Assembly: GCF_000308795.1 (NCBI RefSeq)
Contig: NZ_BAGK01000223.1
Coordinates: 1 to 56,720 of the forward strand
Length of the DNA stretch: 56,720 nucleotides
Direction of reading: 5' to 3'
DNA from: Nocardia thailandica NBRC 100428
Lineage (GTDB): Bacteria; Actinomycetota; Actinomycetes; Mycobacteriales; Mycobacteriaceae
Below the pieces are notes generated by a model. The model was not told the DNA's origin and did no database searches. It saw only the letters and a program-made list of their open reading frames with translations. This document shows, in pieces, positions 1 through 7,617 of this stretch. Position 1 is the first letter of the stretch. Every line of letters begins with the position of its first letter. The position numbers and the translations under genes were made by a program.

Positions 1-1327
1 GGTAATCGGTGTCGTCGAGGTAGTCCTCGCCCGCGTAGCCGTCGGTGTCGGGGCCCGGGTCGTTCTGGTGTACCGGGCGGTGCCCGCCGGAGACCGGGCG
101 GTACACCTCGGTCCGGGCGTCGGCGTTGTCGGGGTCCGGCGGGGCCTGCGGCGGGGTCTTCGCCTGCGGCCACGGCTCCGGGGCATTCGCCGGCCCCGGC
201 GGCGGGGCCTCGGCGGGCGCGGGTTTGGTCCGGTTACGGGCCGACCAGGCGGGCAGGCCGCCGGTGCCTGGCGCGTTGCGCCGCTCCAGGGGCGGCCGGT
301 CGGCGTCGGGCCGCGGCGGCGCGGGCGCGAACGCCTGCGTCGGCTGGGCGAAGTCCTGGGCGGGCGGCGGGAACGCGGGCGCGAACGCCTGGGTGGGCGC
401 GGGCGGCGGGAACGCGGGCGCCTGGGGCTGCGGCGGATACGCGGGCGCCGGGTCGGGCGCGAACGACGGCGGGGCGCTCGGCTCGAAACCCAGCGCGCGA
501 TCGATCACCTCGGTGTAGTCCCCGACCGGGGCGCCCATCTGCCAGGTCGCCGCGGCGGCCGCCTCCGACTCCTCCCGTGCCTCGGCCGCCCTGCGGCGCG
601 CGGCCCGGCCACCGGCGGGCGGCGCGGCGGGCGCCTCCGCCTCCTCGTCCGGATCGGGCTTGCGGCGGCGGCCACCGCCGCCGACCGCGGGCAGCGCCCC
701 GGAGCCGAACATCTGCGCGATCTGCGGATCGACCGGCTGATCGCCCTCGGGACCGCCGAGCCTGCCCGCCCGCCGACGCCCGGACCGGGACCCGGTGTCG
801 GGGGCCTCGGGCTGGAACGCCTGCGGCGCCGCGGGTTCGGCGCCGCGCGCCTCGGCGCGGTACGGGCCGAACGGATCCGCCGACGGACGCGCCTCGGCCC
901 GGTACGGACCGAAGGGATCGGCGGTGGCCGGGTCGGCGGCGCGCTGCGCGCTCAGCCCCAGCGGGTCGCGCGGATCGGGCGCGGAGAACCCCGAATGCGG
1001 GTCGAACCGGGTGATCGGCCCGGACATGGGCGAATAGGCGGGCTCGGCCGGGCCGGGCGGCGGATACGGCGCGGGCTGCGCGGCCGCGGGCGGCGGGCTG
1101 TAGGCGGGCGGCTCCGGGGCGGGCTCGGGCTCCTGGCTCGGCGCGGAATGGCTGCTGCCGCCGTTGCGCGGCACGCTGGGCAGGTCACCGGTCAGCGCGT
1201 CGACGGGGATGCCCCGGCCGCTGCGCCTGCGCCTGCCGCCCGAGGACGCGCCGGAATCGCCCCCCTGGCGACCGTTGCGGGCCAGCAGCTCGGCGACCGA
1301 TAGCTGTTTGGAGTCCTCGCTGCTCAT
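1..1327 (-). CDS. Rv0497-like Pro/Ala-rich protein (3' part outside window)
   Basis: The frame starts at ATG 1327 and stays open to the left edge, so at least 442 residues are present and the C-terminus is missing. The N-terminus reads MSSEDSKQLSVAELLARNG, the signature start of the mycobacterial Rv0497 family found beside ppx. The rest of the visible part is hydrophilic and low in complexity: basic patches (RRRAARRR), then a long Pro/Ala/Phe-rich stretch with repeats of the type QAFAPAF. No membrane segment is visible; family members carry theirs at the C-terminus, which would lie outside. The start overlaps the ppx stop by 4 nt (ATGA), so the two are probably translationally coupled. The molecular function is unknown. 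The Pro/Ala linker seems longer than in M. tuberculosis. Confidence 0.8.
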   Translation of the reverse strand, partial: MSSEDSKQLSVAELLARNGRQGGDSGASSGGRRRRSGRGIPVDALTGDLPSVPRNGGSSHSAPSQEPEPAPEPPAYSPPPAAAQPAPYPPPGPAEPAYSPMSGPITRFDPHSGFSAPDPRDPLGLSAQRAADPATADPFGPYRAEARPSADPFGPYRAEARGAEPAAPQAFQPEAPDTGSRSGRRRAGRLGGPEGDQPVDPQIAQMFGSGALPAVGGGGRRRKPDPDEEAEAPAAPPAGGRAARRRAAEAREESEAAAAATWQMGAPVGDYTEVIDRALGFEPSAPPSFAPDPAPAYPPQPQAPAFPPPAPTQAFAPAFPPPAQDFAQPTQAFAPAPPRPDADRPPLERRNAPGTGGLPAWSARNRTKPAPAEAPPPGPANAPEPWPQAKTPPQAPPDPDNADARTEVYRPVSGGHRPVHQNDPGPDTDGYAGEDYLDDTDY

Positions 1328-2313
1328 GACGACATCGTTCCTCCGACAACCCCTCGGATGCCCGGCGGCGACGTCAGCGGCGCCCCGTTCGGTTCGGCAT
1401 CGAGCTTGCGCAGGATCAGGCCCTCCCGCAGCGCCCACGGGCAGATCTCGATGCTGTCGAGCGACAACGCCCGCATACTCGCCTCCGCGACCAACGCGCC
1501 GGCCACCAGCTGCTGGGACCGATCCGAACTCACACCTTCCAGCTCCGCGCGGTCGGCCGCGGTCATCCGGGAGATGAACGCGATCAGCTGTCGCAGGCCG
1601 GAGCTGGTCAGTGTACGGCGCACCCGCGGTCCCGCGGCGGACGGCGCCGCGCCGGTCAGCCGCGCCAGCGAACGGAAGGTCTTGGACGTGCCGACCGCCA
1701 GATCCGGCTTACCCGCCTCCCGCAACTGCTTGGCGGGCACCACCAGCTCGGCGTCGAGCCAGTCGCGCAGCATGGCCACCTTGCGCTTGCCCGGCGGGTC
1801 GTCGCGCAGCCACTCCCGGGTCAGCCTGCCCGCGCCCAGCTGCAGCGACAGCGCCACATCGGGCTCCTCGTCGCCGCCGTTCGACATCTCCAGCGAGCCG
1901 CCGCCGATGTCGAGATTGAGGATGCGGCCCGCGCTCCAGCCGAACCAGCGCCGCACCGCGAGGAAGGTCAGCCGGGCCTCGTCGGCGCCGGAGAGCACCT
2001 GCAGATCGACACCGGTCTCGGTGCGCACCCGGTGCAGGACCTCGTCGGAGTTGGTGGCCTCGCGCAGCGCGGAGGTCGCGAACGGCATCAGCTCGACGCA
2101 TTGCGAATTGCGGGCCAGATCGGCGAATTCGGCGACCGTCGCGATCAGCCTGCCCGCGCCGGCCTCGGTGATCCGGCCGTGATCGTCCATGCTCTCCGAC
2201 AGCCGTAACGCGGCCTTGGAGGAGCTCATCGGCATCGGGTGACCACCACGATGCGCGTCCACCACCAGCAGGTGAACGGTATTGCTTCCGACATCGAGCA
2301 CACCAAGCCGCAC
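1324..2313 (-). CDS. ppx: Ppx/GppA-family exopolyphosphatase
   Basis: Predicted 329-residue cytosolic phosphatase of the ASKHA fold that hydrolyses the ends of polyphosphate (or the pppGpp 5' phosphate). Visible motifs are the N-terminal DVGSNT (7-12), the ATSALREA segment with the catalytic-type Glu (about 79-86), and the second phosphate loop DIGGGS (135-140). The length fits the short actinobacterial Ppx1 type, which lacks the extra C-terminal domains of E. coli PPX. The start is GTG at 2313 and has only a weak ribosome site. It is followed by the Rv0497-like gene through a 4-nt overlap and is divergent from the Rv0495c-like gene, as in M. tuberculosis. Together with senX3-regX3 and ppk2 in this window it points to phosphate and polyphosphate control. 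Confidence 0.93.
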   Translation of the reverse strand: MRLGVLDVGSNTVHLLVVDAHRGGHPMPMSSSKAALRLSESMDDHGRITEAGAGRLIATVAEFADLARNSQCVELMPFATSALREATNSDEVLHRVRTETGVDLQVLSGADEARLTFLAVRRWFGWSAGRILNLDIGGGSLEMSNGGDEEPDVALSLQLGAGRLTREWLRDDPPGKRKVAMLRDWLDAELVVPAKQLREAGKPDLAVGTSKTFRSLARLTGAAPSAAGPRVRRTLTSSGLRQLIAFISRMTAADRAELEGVSSDRSQQLVAGALVAEASMRALSLDSIEICPWALREGLILRKLDAEPNGAPLTSPPGIRGVVGGTMSS

Positions 2314-2378
2314 AGGAACACGGTACTGGGTTGCCCGGAGTTACGAGGCAGGCGACTGAACTGTTAGCGTCACCAGGT

Positions 2379-3233
2379 GTGGCAGCAGGCACAGCAGAGG
2401 GCGACCGAACCCCGCTCCGACCTGGGGGGAAGATCGACCCGAGCCCGGAGGTCGATCTCGATTTCCCGCGCGAGTGGATCGAGTTCACCGACCCAGCAAA
2501 TGACGAGCACCAGATCGTCGCGGATCTGACCTGGCTGCTGTCGCGGTGGACCTGCGTCTTCGGCACGCCCGCCTGTCAGGGGATCCTCGCCGACCGCCCC
2601 GACGACGGCTGCTGCTCGCACGGCGCGTTCCTGTCCGACAAGGACGACCGCAAACGCCTCGCGGCCGCTGTGAAGATGCTCACAGCCGACGACTGGCAGC
2701 TGATGGGCGAGGCCACCGAGAAGGGCAAGGTGGTCAAGAAGGGTTACCTCGAACTCGACGAACTCGAGGACGAGCCCGCCCTGCGTACCCGCCGCTTCGA
2801 CGGCGCCTGCATCTTCCTCAACCGGCCCGGCTTCGCCGGCGGCCCCGGCTGCGCCCTGCACATCATGGCCATGCGCAAGGGCATCGAGCCGCTGGAAGTG
2901 AAGCCGGACGTGTGCTGGCAGCTCCCCATCCGCCGCACCCAGGACTGGGTCGACCGCCCGGACGGCGTGCAGATTCTGCGCACCGTGATCACGGAGTACG
3001 ACCGGCGCGGCTGGGGCCCCGGCGGCCTCGACCTGAACTGGTACTGCACCGGCTCCCCCGACGCCCACGTCGGCGCCCGCCCGGTCTGGCAGTCCTACGG
3101 CCCCGAACTGCGCGAACTGCTCGGCGCGCCCGCCTACGAGGAACTCGCCCGGCACTGCCGCCGCCGCGAGGGCCTCGGCCTGGTCGCCGTCCACCCGGCC
3201 ACGACCCACGCCCAACGGATGAACGGCGATTAA
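2379..3233 (+). CDS. Rv0495c-like conserved protein, cysteine-rich
   Basis: Soluble protein of about 284 residues, no signal peptide. It matches the gene found divergent from ppx in mycobacteria (Rv0495c). Cysteines cluster: one pair in WTCVFGTPAC, a CC in DDGCCSHG, then GAC, GCAL, DVCW and NWYC. That pattern suggests a bound metal or Fe-S site, but no function can be given. Two starts are possible: GTG 2379 (chosen) or TTG 2331, which adds 16 residues (300 in total). Neither has a clearly better ribosome site. The segment after the start (GGKIDPSPEVDLDFPREWIEF) is clearly coding. Confidence 0.8.
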   Translation: MAAGTAEGDRTPLRPGGKIDPSPEVDLDFPREWIEFTDPANDEHQIVADLTWLLSRWTCVFGTPACQGILADRPDDGCCSHGAFLSDKDDRKRLAAAVKMLTADDWQLMGEATEKGKVVKKGYLELDELEDEPALRTRRFDGACIFLNRPGFAGGPGCALHIMAMRKGIEPLEVKPDVCWQLPIRRTQDWVDRPDGVQILRTVITEYDRRGWGPGGLDLNWYCTGSPDAHVGARPVWQSYGPELRELLGAPAYEELARHCRRREGLGLVAVHPATTHAQRMNGD

Positions 3234-3280
3234 CCTCCTCGCCATGCGTGCTTCACCGAGCTGCGGTTGGATAGCTGCTC

Positions 3281-3616
3281 ATGTCGAAGAAAGCGCTTTC
3301 CCTGGCGACCATCGTGATCGGCGCCACCCTGTCCATGAGCGGCCTGGCCAACGCCGAGCCGAACGGTGACCCGGCCAAGTACGCCGACTTCACCCACCTG
3401 TTCGTGAACTACAACGACCCCGCCGCGCTCGATGCCGCCAAGAACGGCAAGTTCCTCATCGTGAGCCCGCAGGGCACCAGCACCACCATCGCCTGCCGCG
3501 GCAACGGCGCCGACGTGCCGATCTACGACTGCATGCAGGAAGACGCCTACGGCTGGTTCAACCTGAAGAAGATCAACACGCCGCTGGGCGAGGCGTGGAG
3601 CTCGCTGCCTGTGTAG
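3281..3616 (+). CDS. Small secreted protein, unknown function
   Basis: 111 residues starting at ATG 3281. There is a clear Sec signal peptide: basic MSKK, a hydrophobic core (ALSLATIVIGATLSMSGL) and an ANA-E cleavage site near residue 25. The mature part of about 85 residues has two cysteines (IACRG and YDCMQ) that could form one disulfide, and is rich in aromatic residues and Asn. No known domain was recognised. The gene stands alone, 47 nt after the Rv0495c-like gene, and is closed by a strong hairpin terminator at 3730-3760. It is probably an exported protein of Nocardia-type bacteria. Confidence 0.75.
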   Translation: MSKKALSLATIVIGATLSMSGLANAEPNGDPAKYADFTHLFVNYNDPAALDAAKNGKFLIVSPQGTSTTIACRGNGADVPIYDCMQEDAYGWFNLKKINTPLGEAWSSLPV

Positions 3617-3618
3617 TC

Positions 3619-3722
3619 GGCGGCTGGCGCCGCGGTTTTCGGCCTCGTGACCTCGGCGCCGAGAGGCGAGACTGCGCCTACGGCGATACGTCTCGCCTCT
3701 CGGCGCCGAGGCGGCCGAAAAC
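3619..3722. repeat. Composite inverted repeat element 1 (22-bp arms)
   Basis: Perfect 22-bp arms at 3651-3672 and 3690-3711 enclose a 17-nt loop whose tip can pair again (CGCC-TAC-GGCG). Outside them lies a second perfect 10-bp pair, GTTTTCGGCC at 3635-3644 and GGCCGAAAAC at 3713-3722, with 6 and 1 unpaired bases between inner and outer arms. A 17-nt flank, GGCGGCTGGCGCCGCGG (3619-3635), recurs at 47537-47553. The element lies just after the stop of the secreted-protein gene and before a separate terminator. The same architecture recurs at 19359-19481. Confidence 0.85.
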
Positions 3723-3729
3723 GTACATG

Positions 3730-3760
3730 AAGCCCGGCAGATTTCTCTGCCGGGCTTTTT
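3730..3760 (+). terminator. Rho-independent terminator
   Basis: Perfect 12-bp stem (3730-3741 with 3746-3757), a TTTC loop, and a run of five T on the + strand. It ends the secreted-protein transcript. On the other strand the T-run is too short to serve regX3 well. Confidence 0.85.
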
Positions 3761-3774
3761 CGTGCGCGGTTCTT

Positions 3775-4464
3775 CTACGCCTCGAGCTTGTAGCCGAGGC
3801 CGCGGACGGTCACCAGGTGTTCCGGCTTGGCGGGGTCGGCCTCGATCTTGGAGCGCAGGCGCTTGACGTGGACGTCGAGGGTCTTGGTGTCGCCGACGTA
3901 GTCGGCGCCCCAGACGCGGTCGATGAGCTGGCCTCGGGTGAGGACGCGGCCGGAGTTGCGGAGCAGGTACTCGAGGAGGTCGAACTCCTTGAGCGGCAGG
4001 GTGACCTGGCTGCCGTTGACGTGCACGGTGTGCCGGTCGACGTCCATGCGCACGGGACCTGCCTCGAGGACGCCGTTCTCGCTGCCGGAGTCGAGTTCGT
4101 CGCCCGCGCCGCGGCGCAGGACGGCGCGGATGCGGGCGATGAGCTCGCGAGCGGAGTACGGCTTGGTGACGTAGTCGTCGGCGCCCAGTTCCAGGCCGAC
4201 GACCTTGTCGATCTCGCTGTCGCGCGCGGTCACCATGATCACCGGGACGCCGCTGCGGGTGCGCAGCTGCTTGCACACGTCGGTGCCGCTCATGCCGGGC
4301 AGCATCAGGTCGAGCAGGACGATGTCGGCGCCCGAGCGGTCGAATTCGGCCAGCGCCGAGGGTCCGTCACCGACCACGGTGACGTCGAAGCCCTCCTTGC
4401 GCAGCAGGAACGCGAGCGGATCGGCCAGCGACTCCTCATCCTCGACGATCAGAACACTCGTCAT
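3775..4464 (-). CDS. regX3: Two-component response regulator RegX3
   Basis: 229-residue OmpR/PhoB-type regulator. The receiver domain (1-115) has the phospho-acceptor Asp in LLDLMLP (D52) and the conserved Lys in TKPYSARE (K101). The C-terminal winged helix (about 135-229) ends in VTVRGLGYKLEA. In mycobacteria RegX3 with SenX3 controls the response to phosphate limitation. ATG 4464 is chosen because the receiver begins right there (MTSVLIVEDE) and because it overlaps the senX3 stop by 4 nt (ATGA), which implies coupled translation. A frame extending further upstream overlaps senX3 and is not needed. Confidence 0.95.
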   Translation of the reverse strand: MTSVLIVEDEESLADPLAFLLRKEGFDVTVVGDGPSALAEFDRSGADIVLLDLMLPGMSGTDVCKQLRTRSGVPVIMVTARDSEIDKVVGLELGADDYVTKPYSARELIARIRAVLRRGAGDELDSGSENGVLEAGPVRMDVDRHTVHVNGSQVTLPLKEFDLLEYLLRNSGRVLTRGQLIDRVWGADYVGDTKTLDVHVKRLRSKIEADPAKPEHLVTVRGLGYKLEA

Positions 4465-5699
4465 CTGCGTGCCTCCACACCGTTCGTCCGGCCCGGCGCG
4501 GTGCGCGGGTCGATGGTTTCTCTCGTGGTGAGCTCCGTGATCGGCTCCACCTCGTCCTCGCCGTCCGTCTCCAGATGGGCGGGGATGCGCAGGGTGAAGG
4601 TCGATCCGGTGCCCAGCTTGCTCCACAGGGTGATCTCACCGTTGTGGTTGGCGGCCACGTGCTTGACGATGGCCAGGCCGAGTCCGGTGCCGCCGGTCGA
4701 GCGGGAGCGGGCCTTGTCGGAGCGGAAGAACCGCTCGAACACCCGCTCCTGGTCCTCCTTGGCGATGCCGATGCCGCGGTCGGTGACGGCCATGGCGACG
4801 TGATCGCCGCGCAGCGACCGGCTGACCGACACGTGCGACCCTGCGGGCGAGTACGCGATGGCGTTCTCCACCAGGTTCGACAGGGCGGTCACCAGCAGGG
4901 TCTCGTCGCCGAGCACCTCCAGCCCGCTCGGCCGGTCGGTGCTGACGGTGATGCCCGCGGCCTCGGCGGCGGTACGCGAGCGGTCGACCGCCTGCTGCAC
5001 CACGGTGTCGACGTCGACCACGGCCAGATCGGGCAGCTTCTCGGCGCCCTGGAGGCGCGAGAGCGCGATCAGCTCGGTGACCATCTTGCCGAGGCGTCGC
5101 GACTCGTCCAGGACGCGGGTGCCGAAGTGGCGGACCGCGTCGGGATCGTCGGCGGACTCGAGCAGGGCCTCGGCGAGCAGGCTCATCGCGCCGACCGGCG
5201 TCTTGAGCTCGTGGCTGACGTTGGCGACGAAGTCGCGGCGGGTGGCCTCCATGCGGGCCTGCTCGGAGTCGTCGTCGGCGAACAGGACGACGAACCCGGT
5301 CTCCTCCCGGGACAGCCGCCGCGCGACGCCGCGCACGGCGATGCTGCCACGCCCGGGCGTCGGGTTCTTGGCGGTGAGATCGAATTCGGCGGAATCGCCG
5401 GTGCCGAGCACCTTCTCCACCGCGGTCCAGGCCCGTTCGTCGAGCAGGCGGTTGCGGACCAGGCCGAGTTCCTCGGCGCGCGGATTGACCAGGACGACGT
5501 CGCGGTACTCGTCGACGACGGCGATGCCGCTCTCGGAGGCGAGCACGATCAGGTCGAGCACCTGCGACATGGTCAGGCCGGTGTCCTCGGTGACGCGGGC
5601 GGCCTGTCGCGCGTTCACATACGGGATCAGCAACCCGCCGACTGCCAGACCGACGACAGCCGCCAGGACTGCCAGAAGCACGGCCTGCGGAACACTCAC
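4461..5699 (-). CDS. senX3: Sensor histidine kinase SenX3
   Basis: 412-residue membrane sensor kinase. The N-terminal hydrophobic stretch (about 5-28, AVLLAVLAAVVGLAVGGLL) is followed by a PAS-like region (about 45-145), the dimerisation box with the phosphorylated His in FVANVSHELKTPVG (H163), and an HATPase domain with N, G1 and G2 boxes (VENAIAYSP, DRGIGI, GTGLGLAIVKH). It partners RegX3 encoded directly downstream. GTG 5699 is chosen by position relative to the membrane helix and an AGAGA tract upstream; the frame could extend to 5816, but those residues look non-coding. A PHO-box-like repeat at 5782-5810 suggests autoregulation by RegX3. Confidence 0.94.
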   Translation of the reverse strand: MSVPQAVLLAVLAAVVGLAVGGLLIPYVNARQAARVTEDTGLTMSQVLDLIVLASESGIAVVDEYRDVVLVNPRAEELGLVRNRLLDERAWTAVEKVLGTGDSAEFDLTAKNPTPGRGSIAVRGVARRLSREETGFVVLFADDDSEQARMEATRRDFVANVSHELKTPVGAMSLLAEALLESADDPDAVRHFGTRVLDESRRLGKMVTELIALSRLQGAEKLPDLAVVDVDTVVQQAVDRSRTAAEAAGITVSTDRPSGLEVLGDETLLVTALSNLVENAIAYSPAGSHVSVSRSLRGDHVAMAVTDRGIGIAKEDQERVFERFFRSDKARSRSTGGTGLGLAIVKHVAANHNGEITLWSKLGTGSTFTLRIPAHLETDGEDEVEPITELTTRETIDPRTAPGRTNGVEARR

Positions 5700-5781
5700 G
5701 TCTCTGATCGTACGAGTGCGACCGACATCCCCGGCGGCGGGTGCGAGAAGTTTCGCGCAGGTCACAGGCCCTTGGGTCGGT

Positions 5782-5810
5782 GTTAGCCGGTTGTTCACCC
5801 GCCGGGCACC
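5782..5810 (+). promoter_or_regulatory. PHO-box-like triple direct repeat (putative RegX3 site)
   Basis: Three heptamers at exact 11-nt spacing: GTTAGCC (5782-5788), GTTCACC (5793-5799) and GGGCACC (5804-5810), each separated by 4 nt. The centre unit equals the GTTCACC core of actinobacterial PHO boxes, which are 11-nt direct repeats. The site lies 83-111 nt upstream of the senX3 start. No promoter hexamers were assigned. Confidence 0.6.
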
Positions 5811-5831
5811 CGGCATGTCGCGGTGGCGGTC

Positions 5832-6218
5832 TCACTCCTCCGGCGGGCCGTACAGGCCGGTGGTGACGGCGTCTCCGTGGCGCTCGACCCAGGCGCCGAG
5901 CGCGTAGATCGGCCCGAGCAGATCGCGGCCCGCCGCGGTGAGTTCGTACTCGACGCGCGGCGGCGCCTCGGCGTAGCGGACCCGCCGCACGAGGGTCATC
6001 GCCTCCATCCGGCGCAGGGTCTGGGTGAGCATCTTCTGGCTGATGCCGCCGACCGCGGCGCGCAGATCACCGTGCCGCAGGGGGCCGTCGCGCAGGGTGT
6101 ACACCAGCACCGGCAGCCACGAGTTGCCGAACAGGTCGACGCCGAGGCGGGCCGGACAGTCGGCCTGGTAGTCGCCGTAGGGCGGATAGCGCACGGGCGC
6201 CGGGGTTTCCGTCGTCAC
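5832..6218 (-). CDS. HxlR-family transcriptional regulator
   Basis: 128-residue winged-helix protein of the HxlR (DUF24) family. The family pattern is visible: an N-terminal Cys (ADCPARLGVDLFGNSW, residues 20-33), then GPLRHGDLRAAVGGISQKMLTQTLRRME as helix-turn-helix, and RVEYELTAAGRDLLGP as the wing and following helix. Such proteins often sense reactive electrophiles or oxidants through the N-terminal Cys. The start is GTG 6218. It is divergent from the reductase gene at 6322, with a 16-bp palindrome between them, so it probably controls that gene and itself. Confidence 0.9.
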   Translation of the reverse strand: MTTETPAPVRYPPYGDYQADCPARLGVDLFGNSWLPVLVYTLRDGPLRHGDLRAAVGGISQKMLTQTLRRMEAMTLVRRVRYAEAPPRVEYELTAAGRDLLGPIYALGAWVERHGDAVTTGLYGPPEE

Positions 6219-6242
6219 GGATCCAGCCTGCCACCGCCGAAG

Positions 6243-6258
6243 GGCACCCGCGGGTGCC
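6243..6258. promoter_or_regulatory. Perfect 16-bp palindrome, putative HxlR operator
   Basis: GGCACCCGCGGGTGCC is fully self-complementary and sits in the 103-nt gap between the divergent HxlR and reductase genes. HxlR proteins commonly bind such dyads next to their own gene. A TAGCGT hexamer at 6271-6276 may be part of the reductase promoter. Confidence 0.5.
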
Positions 6259-6321
6259 TGTCGGACTTCCTAGCGTCTTGTGGTGCCGCGATCGCCGGCA
6301 CACGGAACTTCAGGAGTCGAC

Positions 6322-7104
6322 ATGCGAATCGGAATCATCGGCGCGGGCGCGATGGCCGCCGCGCTGGGCGGGGGTTGGGCCTCGGCGGGGCACGAGGTGT
6401 TCATCGGCGCGCGGTCGGGGGACGCCGCGCACGCGCTCGCCGCCAGGATCGGCGCCGCGCACCCGCTCGGCGCGAGCGCCGGCGGCCCGGCCCCGGCCGG
6501 GACGACGCGCCCTAGGGGCGAATCGGGCCTCGACGCGCCCGCTACCGGGGCCGCTACCCGGACACCGCGCTGGGGCGCTGTCGGTGCGGCGATCGAGGGG
6601 GCCGACGTGGTGCTGCTGGCCGTCCCGGTGGGGGCGCTCGCCGCGGTACTCGGCGCGCACGGCGACGCGCTGGCGGGGAAGGTCGTCATCGACTGCACCA
6701 ACGCCTTCGCGCCCGATACCTCGGCGCCCGACGGCACGGCCGCTTTCGTGCTGAGCGAGGACGCGGTGGCCGAGCGTGTCGCGGCGAGCGCGCCGAAAGC
6801 GCGGGTGGTCAAGGCCTTCAACCTGCTCGCCGCCGAGGTCTGGGCCGGGACGGACCGCGTGTTCGACGGCGCCCGGCTCGCCGTGCCGATCTGCGGTGAC
6901 GATCCCGCCGCGGTGCGGACGGTCGCGGGCCTCGCCGAAGACCTCGCGCTACAGCCGTTCCCGGCGGGCGGGCTGCACCGCGCGAGGTATCTGGAGGCCA
7001 CCGCGGTGTTCACGGTCGGCCTGTGGTTCGCGGGGTCCGACGCGCGCGCGATGCTGCCGCCCTGTCGGCCGCGTTCGCCGTCGAAGACTGAACGCCGCCG
7101 GTGA
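6322..7104 (+). CDS. F420:NADPH-oxidoreductase-like reductase, probable 3' frameshift
   Basis: 260 residues as read. The N-terminal Rossmann motif GIIGAGAMAAALGGG (4-18) and VIDCTNAF, VVKAFNLLAAEVW and ICGDDPAA segments are typical of the NADP-binding F420-dependent oxidoreductase-like family. ATG 6322 follows a CAGGAG ribosome site. There are two oddities. The segment 6460-6570, normally a short linker, carries a roughly 30-residue Gly/Ala/Pro insert. The last 14 residues (CRPRSPSKTERRR) do not fit, whereas a one-base frame change near 7062 gives LSAAFAVED and a stop at 7091, a natural ending. This may be a real frameshift or a sequencing error. It is probably regulated by the divergent HxlR gene. 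Confidence 0.8.
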   Translation: MRIGIIGAGAMAAALGGGWASAGHEVFIGARSGDAAHALAARIGAAHPLGASAGGPAPAGTTRPRGESGLDAPATGAATRTPRWGAVGAAIEGADVVLLAVPVGALAAVLGAHGDALAGKVVIDCTNAFAPDTSAPDGTAAFVLSEDAVAERVAASAPKARVVKAFNLLAAEVWAGTDRVFDGARLAVPICGDDPAAVRTVAGLAEDLALQPFPAGGLHRARYLEATAVFTVGLWFAGSDARAMLPPCRPRSPSKTERRR

Positions 7105-7113
7105 ACGGCGGCG
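7093..7113 (+). terminator. Hairpin after the reductase gene
   Basis: 8-bp stem CGCCGCCG/CGGCGGCG with a 5-nt loop and no T-run. It starts 2 nt after the alternative stop at 7091 and overlaps the annotated stop at 7104, which supports 7091 as the original gene end. Confidence 0.45.
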
Positions 7114-7173
7114 GGTCTTCCGCGGTCGCGGTGGCACCCGGCGCTACCCCGTGACACGCCGGGCGACCACCGG

Positions 7174-7521
7174 TCAGGCGGCCAGGCCGAGGCCGAGGGC
7201 GACGGCGACCGGGGCCAGGTAGAGGACCGGGAACGCGACGGTCTTGTACGAGCGGGCGCGCAGCACGGTGAGGACGGCGCCGGCGAAGTACAGGATCAGG
7301 CCGATCGCGGCGGCCAGGCCGATCGCGGGGATCCACAGGCCGGCGAGCAGGCCGAGCGCCCCGGCCGCCTTGGCGAGGCCGAGGGGCGTCCACCAGGTCG
7401 TCGGGACGCCGTAGTCCACCAGCGGGTCGACGACGAACGGGGCGCGACGCAGCAGCGAGAAGGCCGAGAAGCCGACCCAGAGCGCGGCGACGACGGTGAC
7501 GATGACGTAGGCGGTGTGCAT
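7174..7521 (-). CDS. DoxX-family small membrane protein
   Basis: 115 residues with four hydrophobic segments: residues 3-22 (AYVIVTVVAALWVGFSAFSL), about 47-65 around GLAKAAGALGLLAGLW, 68-88 and 95-115. The PLGLAKAAGALGL..GLW arrangement is typical of the DoxX/DoxX-like fold. ATG 7521 has a good AAGGAG site. The function is uncertain; DoxX proteins in actinobacteria are linked to membrane redox and oxidative-stress responses. The gene is convergent with the reductase and belongs to the block inserted between gpm1 and senX3. Confidence 0.8.
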   Translation of the reverse strand: MHTAYVIVTVVAALWVGFSAFSLLRRAPFVVDPLVDYGVPTTWWTPLGLAKAAGALGLLAGLWIPAIGLAAAIGLILYFAGAVLTVLRARSYKTVAFPVLYLAPVAVALGLGLAA

Positions 7522-7617
7522 GGCGATTCTCCTTCGGCGGCCGCACTTCTCGCGGCGTCTGCCCAGGTGACGACGCGGCGCCGGGGAGTGTGACATCGCC
7601 GGTCCCGGAGACAGCGC

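Noticed and set aside
68..1303. 411-codon + strand frame over the Rv0497-like gene
   Set aside because: Arg/Gly-rich shadow of the Pro/Ala-rich gene on the other strand, which has the recognised N-terminus.
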